Made by a program: the position numbers and the translations under genes
The notes under the pieces: generated by a model
Database searches by the model: none
The model's input: only the letters and a program-made list of their open reading frames with translations
Told to the model about the DNA's origin: nothing
In this document: positions 58,130 through 64,000 of the stretch, piece after piece
Layout of the letters: each line of letters starts with the position of its first letter
Position numbering within the stretch: the stretch's first letter is position 1
Assembly (NCBI GenBank): GCA_011037195.1
Contig: JAAEAF010004359.1
Coordinates: forward strand, 20,779 to 84,778
Direction of reading: 5' to 3'
DNA: 64,000 nt
From: Triatoma infestans
Lineage: Eukaryota; Arthropoda; Insecta; Hemiptera; Reduviidae

Positions 58130-60520
58130 CAACATTTAAGGTATTGCACCTTTTGCTAGGAGGTAGATTTGGATGGTATTTAACGCCTCTTTAAACAGAT
58201 TCTTAAATATTTAATCAGTGTAGGTTTAAAAGGTTGTAAAGGCTATTTGATAGTGGCAGAGTATTTTGCACTTAAGTTGGTTCATTTGTATGAAAAATAA
58301 ATTGAGTGTAACCTACCATTTCTTTTTTTTTTTTTTAGTGCACAATGTTTAAATCAATTCCTCAATTTGATTTGTTCCTATTATATATTCCTTTCAAAAA
58401 ACACAATGTGATATGTACGATCAATAGTACAATTTTTTAAAATCGATAGTTTGCATTTTTATTGTTCTTATTGGCAGTTTAAAAAAAATCCGTATACAAA
58501 AAATGTTTCCAAAAATTTTTCATCCTATATGGTAAAATTAAAATTGGCAAATATTTTACAAACTTGGAATTATTACTAAACATTTAGTTGTGTACTTAAT
58601 GTTTTGAGGGTTGGGCAGAAGAGAGATACTTAGGTCAAGGTTAAGTTAGACTTACTGAACACTATTTATATGAAAATGCTAGCATTGCAAGGACTTTACA
58701 CTGTTTAATTTAAAAAAGAGTTGATAACACGAGAAAAGAGTGGTAGACTGACTGGCAGAGTGACGGTGTGAGAACGAAGGTCGTTGAGTGTTGATTGTGG
58801 TTTGAATGAGAGTGAATTAGCAGTCAGGCACCCTATTTAAGCGGGCTGCTGAATTAGCCCCTGCTCTCTTCCCTACTTCTCCTTCCAATGCTCACACTCC
58901 TTAGATTGTCCACTCTGAGAGCTATTGGTGGAGGAGTCATGTCAATGTATTACAGTTGGCCATAACATTACATTAAATTTAGGTAGTCAGGAGTCAAATT
59001 AAACAAAATTAAATATTGTAGGTCACAAGGCAACGTTGCTATCAAGCGCCAAGAATACTAGTTCTGCAATTTAGATACAAACCTGGACGTCTTTATCACC
59101 TAGAATCCATTTAAAATCAATTTGTCCAGTAAAATATTTCAAATAACAGTGATACGTTTATTATACACGCAATTAGCATTTCAAGTTGAATGAAAATCGC
59201 GGAAACTTGAACAAAAAATCAGTAAATTTGCAATTTCAGTTGATGGATTTTGACTGAAATTTTAGAATAGACGCAATAGTGATATCCATATGAAATATCA
59301 AGTTTGAGGTAACTGCAATTTTTCGTTTACGAGATATTTTGTTTATATGCACACACAGAGATTCAGATCAGCTCTGAATATATTTTTTATTTCCGGTGAG
59401 ATCTCTATTTCGAGAATTGACGTGATCGCAATTACTTTCTCTTAAAAGAAAAAATACATTTTGTGTGAATTACTTACACGTGTACCTTACACCAATTATC
59501 ATAATTATAATTGGCAATCTTTCTTTAAACTTGGTTTTATAAAGGTTTAATTTAATAGCTTCAATATTTTTTGAGGAAGAATGATCACGTGAAAACTCTG
59601 AAATTCTCCTATGACTCTGGAACTCTCTAAAATCAATTTTCTCTGAAAGAAATATAAACAAAAGTATAGACCTCTTTATGTATAATTAATATTCCAAATT
59701 TAATGAAGCCTGTTGGTGTCATTGGGGAAATCGCAAAACTGTTCAACTGCGACAAAACGTACATTTCCCGGTTAATAAGAGAACTTATTATGAAGAAAAA
59801 TAAAATTGAATATAACAAAAAACTCGGAAGTAGACAAGTCTCTTATACGCAACTGAAGGAACAAGCCTTGTTCTGTATATACATACATACATACATACAT
59901 ACATACATGGCAGAGACGGAAGTAAAACATAAGAAGAAATAATGTGTATAGAAAAAAAGGCGGGACAAAAAGGAGCGAACTGTCATAATATAAATGGGAA
60001 TGGTCAGCAAAAGATCGGTCAGAGTACAAACGACTCGGAAGTAATGTAGAGCAAACTGGCGATAACATTATATTGGCTAAACTTTGCTGCTCCCCACCTT
60101 CGGCCACTATTGCTGACCCTATTTTTATTGTACCACCAATTTCTAGTTTTCTTTCTCACATATTGCGGGTGGCTAGTTCTCTTAAAAACCTCCTTGTTCA
60201 TACCACTTATTCACTTAATATAAAGATTCCTTAATCGGGAATATTTTCCTGGTTCCTTTTTCTTTATAAATATGTAATATAATATTGTATTTTAATTTAT
60301 TAAATCAACTGAATATTTTATTACAAAATAAAGCGATATTACTACATTTTACAGTAATTTTTCTAATTTCTTATATTTATTTATTTATTTGCTGCAATCA
60401 GCTCAATAGCGCTACAAGTAACAATGATCACAGTGAATATCCACAAAACACTCAGAGTGAAGGAGTTACTCTAGTGATAATACTCCAGCAACAGAACACT
60501 TCATTCTCGTCGTCAGAGAG
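58130..60520. other. Intergenic sequence with repeat fragments
   Basis: 59110-59460 and 59620-59770 are drifted family D pieces (TTTCAAATAACAGTGATA; GAGATATTTTGTTTATATGC; GGTGAGATCTCTATTTC). 58735-58960 (CACCCTATTTAAGCGGGCTG) looks like a promoter-bearing LTR scrap without termini. (ACAT)n at 59880-59908. No gene. Confidence 0.35.
59880..59908. repeat. (ACAT)n microsatellite
   Basis: Seven CATA/ACAT units. Confidence 0.85.
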
Positions 60521-60529
60521 AAGATAGCG

Positions 60530-61400
60530 AGTGCATTGTCTTTTAAAACGTCTAGAAAAGGCTAACTGGAAGGGTCCTGGAAGATAGATGCTGTAGATAT
60601 AGAATGGGATGATTGGGTCCATCTGGTGTGATTTCCCTGTTACACGGACGGTTCTAGAATGGATAGTAGGTCTGAAGCTGCGGTCTATTTTGAGACAGGA
60701 AATCGCTTGGTATTACCTCTTGGTGAAATGGGCTACTGTTTTCCAGGCTGAGGTTTATGCTATTCTTTGTTGTATTTTGGATCACCAATTTAAAAAAGAT
60801 GTTGGTATCTGCGCGTACAGTTAAGCTGCGTTGAAGGCTGTGGGTTCATGTGTCTTCACTTCTAGGTTGGTACTAGAATGTTCTAAAAGACTGGAAGAGC
60901 TTTCTTCTTTGAACGATGTGCTTCTAGTCTGGTTTCCAAGTCATATGGGAAATTTGGAAATTATGGGAATGATAAGTGGATAGGTTGGTAGGCGCCTCTC
61001 TCTCTTTTTCATTGGTCCCGATCCTGCTATTGGTGTGACTTCAGGCACATGGCCGTCAAGGTTGCAGTCATGGATGGCTTTACAGCATTCATCGCTATGG
61101 ATGAGCACAGTCTAAAATGCTGTTAAGTGTCTCGACAGGGATATTAGTGAAATATTGCTGTGTCTTTCACGGACCTTTCTCAGGCATCTGGTGCAGCTAG
61201 TGAGGTGGCACAATAGATTTAATATAGTAGTATAAATTAGTAATTAGCTATCTAGGGAGAGTTTACATGTAATTGTCTAGGAGTGTTTTAAACTGCCGAA
61301 AACGTCTGTTGAGTTCTATCCTCTTAAGCGCTGTATGAGGATTTCACGTAAGTCTTTTGTCCATTAAATAAAATATTTTTTTTTTTTTTTTTTTTAATAA
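60530..61400 (+). mobile_element. Degraded non-LTR retrotransposon RNase H fragment
   Basis: Plus strand: CYTDGSRMDSRSEAAVYFET, LVLPLGEMATVFQAEVYAIL (after a shift), DVLLVWFPSHMGN, DKWIGW, SLFIGPDPAIGV, and a tail with SRTFLRHLVQLVRWHNRFN. The RNase H order is kept, with many stops. It ends near T-rich 61377-61396. Confidence 0.6.
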
Positions 61401-64000
61401 AGGAACCTAAGTGCTCCTTAAAGTCAACCACTGGGTTAAAGTTTATAAAAAGTTAATTTAAAAAAGAATAGCATGACTTTGTAGTAGCTGAGAGTGTTAT
61501 TAATCAAATTACATAATTTTAGGTGTCCATTTACGAAAAAAAAGGACAGAAAAAGAAGGGCGAGTTTATGGGCGCCTATAGATATTGAATTCAATTTAGT
61601 AAATTCATTAAGTGTGAATTTTTTATGAAAGGAATAAAGTGAGTAATATATAGGTATATAGAAAGTAGGATACAAAGAATGGAGAAAGAAGCTTTGTGGA
61701 TCAATAGCTGTCAGTGCGATGTATACAAGAAAAAGGGGAAATAGTAACTCGGCCTCTCTCATTTTTCATACAGCTGTTGGCTCATAAACAGCTGTTACAG
61801 GTATCTTTTTACTGTAACTATGTACTTCTTATTTATTGCTTTGAATTTTATTAAGGAATTTTTTTTGGGGGGAGGGGTAAGGTATTGTACTATGGAAATT
61901 CTTTACACATAAATTAGTTTTTATGTATGTCTGTATAAGTATTAAATTGTAATTTTTACTTTCTGAAATATAGCATTCGTATTAAATTTGGAATTTCCAC
62001 CAGTAATACATGTTTTGCAGCGGAGGCCTGTTTATGAAAAAACGATTTTCAGATATTGGTGCTTTTTTTGTGTTTTGTATAGCTGTGAGGTGTTATAATA
62101 TAGAGAGAATTACAAAGCCAAATTACTATGAACTAAAAGAGCTATTCAGTGTCGTGTTTGCAATTAGAATGTAATCATCTGTGATGTGTTGCCACTTGCT
62201 GTAAGTGCCGGAATTATCTATTCTATCTGTGGTTCGGTTCGTGTTGTTGGAGCGGGATACTTCTCAGATCTTTAAAGAAGAAGTGAAAGTGTGAATAGCC
62301 GATTCAAAAAATGAAAAATTGCCCAAATTTTATTGAGATATAATAATGAATATTACCTTATTCATTTAACATTGAACATTCAAATCATTCCGTCGATATT
62401 CGGTTGATCGGTGAAGTAAGAACATACGAACTGACATAATACGCATAATTATATTTATAGTATTACTAGTAAGGAGAGAACAGAATGACCGAGTGAAGAG
62501 TGATGATCTTAGCGTTGATGTAGAATGGTAGCTTGGCTATATGTGACTTGCCTGAAGACTGATGTGGTTAGAACTCTTGTTTCTTTAAAGATAAAACTAG
62601 TGTGGCTAGCTTGTTGAACCTTTCAAGACTGGTCTTGAGACTTGTTAACTTTTAAAGTTGATATGGCGACTCATTTGAGGCTCACAAATAATCAGCTCTT
62701 TATTCCCTTTTCTCCTAGCTATTGGTGGAAACTAGAGGCAGCCTATTGGATACTTGGCTGTGCAAATTGAAGCACATTCCACAATACGCTGCAGTGGTCG
62801 TGACAAAGTGTGTAATAGTGTAGTTTGAAGTGCTTTAGGAGGGACGATGGTAGCGTTTGCTGCAGCTGATATTGAAACGGTTGTCAATATTGCTACCTGG
62901 TTTCCATTACAGTGTTATAAGCGATTTCCTCGAATGCCTCAAATGGTTTTCATTAATCTTGGGGATGTTTACAAACATAAATAAAGATCCCATCATTCCT
63001 GTTGGCCCTTTTTTCGAGAAAACAATTTTTTAAGAGTATTAGGAGACTCGGAACTTTAGGCTTTCCTCTAAATAACAATTTGACTATATTGTAATTCTCA
63101 CTAAAGTACTACTTCAATGCAGTGTTAGTCTCACCCCTTGCATAATATAATAACACTTAATTTTAAAATGTTACAAAATCTATGTTAAAATGTTAAAATT
63201 AAAATGTTATAAAATGTATTTTATAATCTTAGAGAAACATTCGCTTGAGTGTTTGAAAACATTTTGACATATATAAACTTTGTTAGATACTCCTACATAG
63301 ATGCTATGATTTTATCGAAAGATCTCAGTAAAGCTTTTTAAAAAACTCAGTAAAATTTAGTGCGTAATCTGTCGTTAATTCCAATTAATTACTTGGCATT
63401 TTGTAATTTAGTTATTGTTATAAGAAGGCTTTGACTACAAAGTTTTATATACTGCGATCTAGAAGAACTTTCTGCAAGGTATTTCTATTTTGTGCAGTGC
63501 ATATTGTTGAAGAATAAGAACATATCATTGGTGATATGTTTGAGGTTATACTAAACCCACATAGCTGATTGGTATTGTCAGACTTGGCTATCATTGAGAA
63601 GGCTGGATGCTTGATACAGGCGGCATTCAAACAAGAAGAGAACTGTACAATGATGAGTTTTCTTTCGTTTTACCTCATTTCTAGTCTCATAGTCACCTCA
63701 TAGCCTTTTGGAACTTTTTGTTTGTCTGGAAAAAATTTAGTGTTAAACATTTCACATGACATTCTCTTATTGTGAGCATTACACATTTCTAATTAAAGAA
63801 TTTTTATGAAACTTGCCTTCATTACTAAACGTTTACATCACATCAAAATGAAAATGGTGGAGATTATACTTATTGATTAAACAGCGACCTCTGTCTCAAT
63901 CTCCTAGCAAACTTTGTTAGGGCGATTTAAATTTAAGCCTTCTCCAGAACCTTCCAAAAATCAATTTCCAAAAAAATGTTACCATAAAAGTGATGGGCCT
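61401..64000. other. Intergenic sequence, nothing firmly recognised
   Basis: AT-rich. 61960-62040 and 62990-63120 hold family D-like blocks (CACCAGTAATACATGTTTTG; GAAACTTTAGGCTTTCCTCT-like). 63735-63790 (TTAGTGTTAAACATTTCACA, then TTCTCTTATTG) resembles the left edge of family D. No host exon seen to the end of the window. Confidence 0.3.

Noticed and set aside
59703..59942. Frame beginning MKPVGVIGEIAKLF that looks helix-turn-helix-like
   Set aside because: The segment is a drifted family D block and a microsatellite; the resemblance is by chance.

Overview
This is a window of AT-rich, repeat-dense animal DNA with GT-AG introns. It is almost certainly from an insect. Takeout/JHBP proteins are an arthropod family, and the repeats (mariner, Jockey, RNase H-bearing LINEs, Penelope-like elements, tRNA-derived SINEs, TTA-flanked MITEs) fit an insect with a large TE load, perhaps a hemipteran; the order is a guess. 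I see no bacterial operons, rRNA genes or CRISPR arrays.

Two host genes are supported, both on the + strand and head to tail. The first is the 3' part of a takeout/juvenile-hormone-binding-protein-like gene: four coding exons, 678-12586, with the 5' end outside the window. Its last intron carries a decayed duplicate of one exon (9025-9163). The second is an 11-exon MFS transporter of the SLC18B1 (vesicular polyamine transporter-like) type, 17212-39608, which splices to 514 codons. Its first intron is about 15 kb and is packed with mobile elements. From about 40 kb to the right end I found no host gene.

Mobile DNA by region: 1-3.9 kb has Tc1/mariner and LINE remnants around the first takeout exon. 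4.7-12 kb has SINEs, an LTR-like segment, a hammerhead-bearing Penelope-like end and an LTR with an adjoining purine tract. 13.9-32 kb has SINEs, three MITEs with sub-family resemblance, Penelope-like elements, a Jockey copy inserted into a SINE tail with an 11-bp target duplication, and a compact 260-bp inverted hammerhead element with a 13-bp target duplication. 32-39 kb has intronic LINE fragments. 40.9-41.9 kb has a mariner piece and a LINE tail. 48.2-51.5 kb has a hairpin-ended interspersed repeat and a three-fold tandem array containing a SINE. 52.4-58.1 kb holds a nearly full-length but frameshifted RNase H-type non-LTR retrotransposon on the - strand.

The most interesting signal is a set of at least seven hammerhead-ribozyme-like cores (CTGANGA, stem II, GAAAC, GTC), on both strands. 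They lie in Penelope-type terminal repeats, including the small symmetrical element at 29275-29534. A second unexplained signal is an abundant non-coding family with inverted ends, internal repeats of about 300 bp, a CA tract and a terminal 31-nt hairpin, which looks like a non-autonomous Helentron/DINE-type element.
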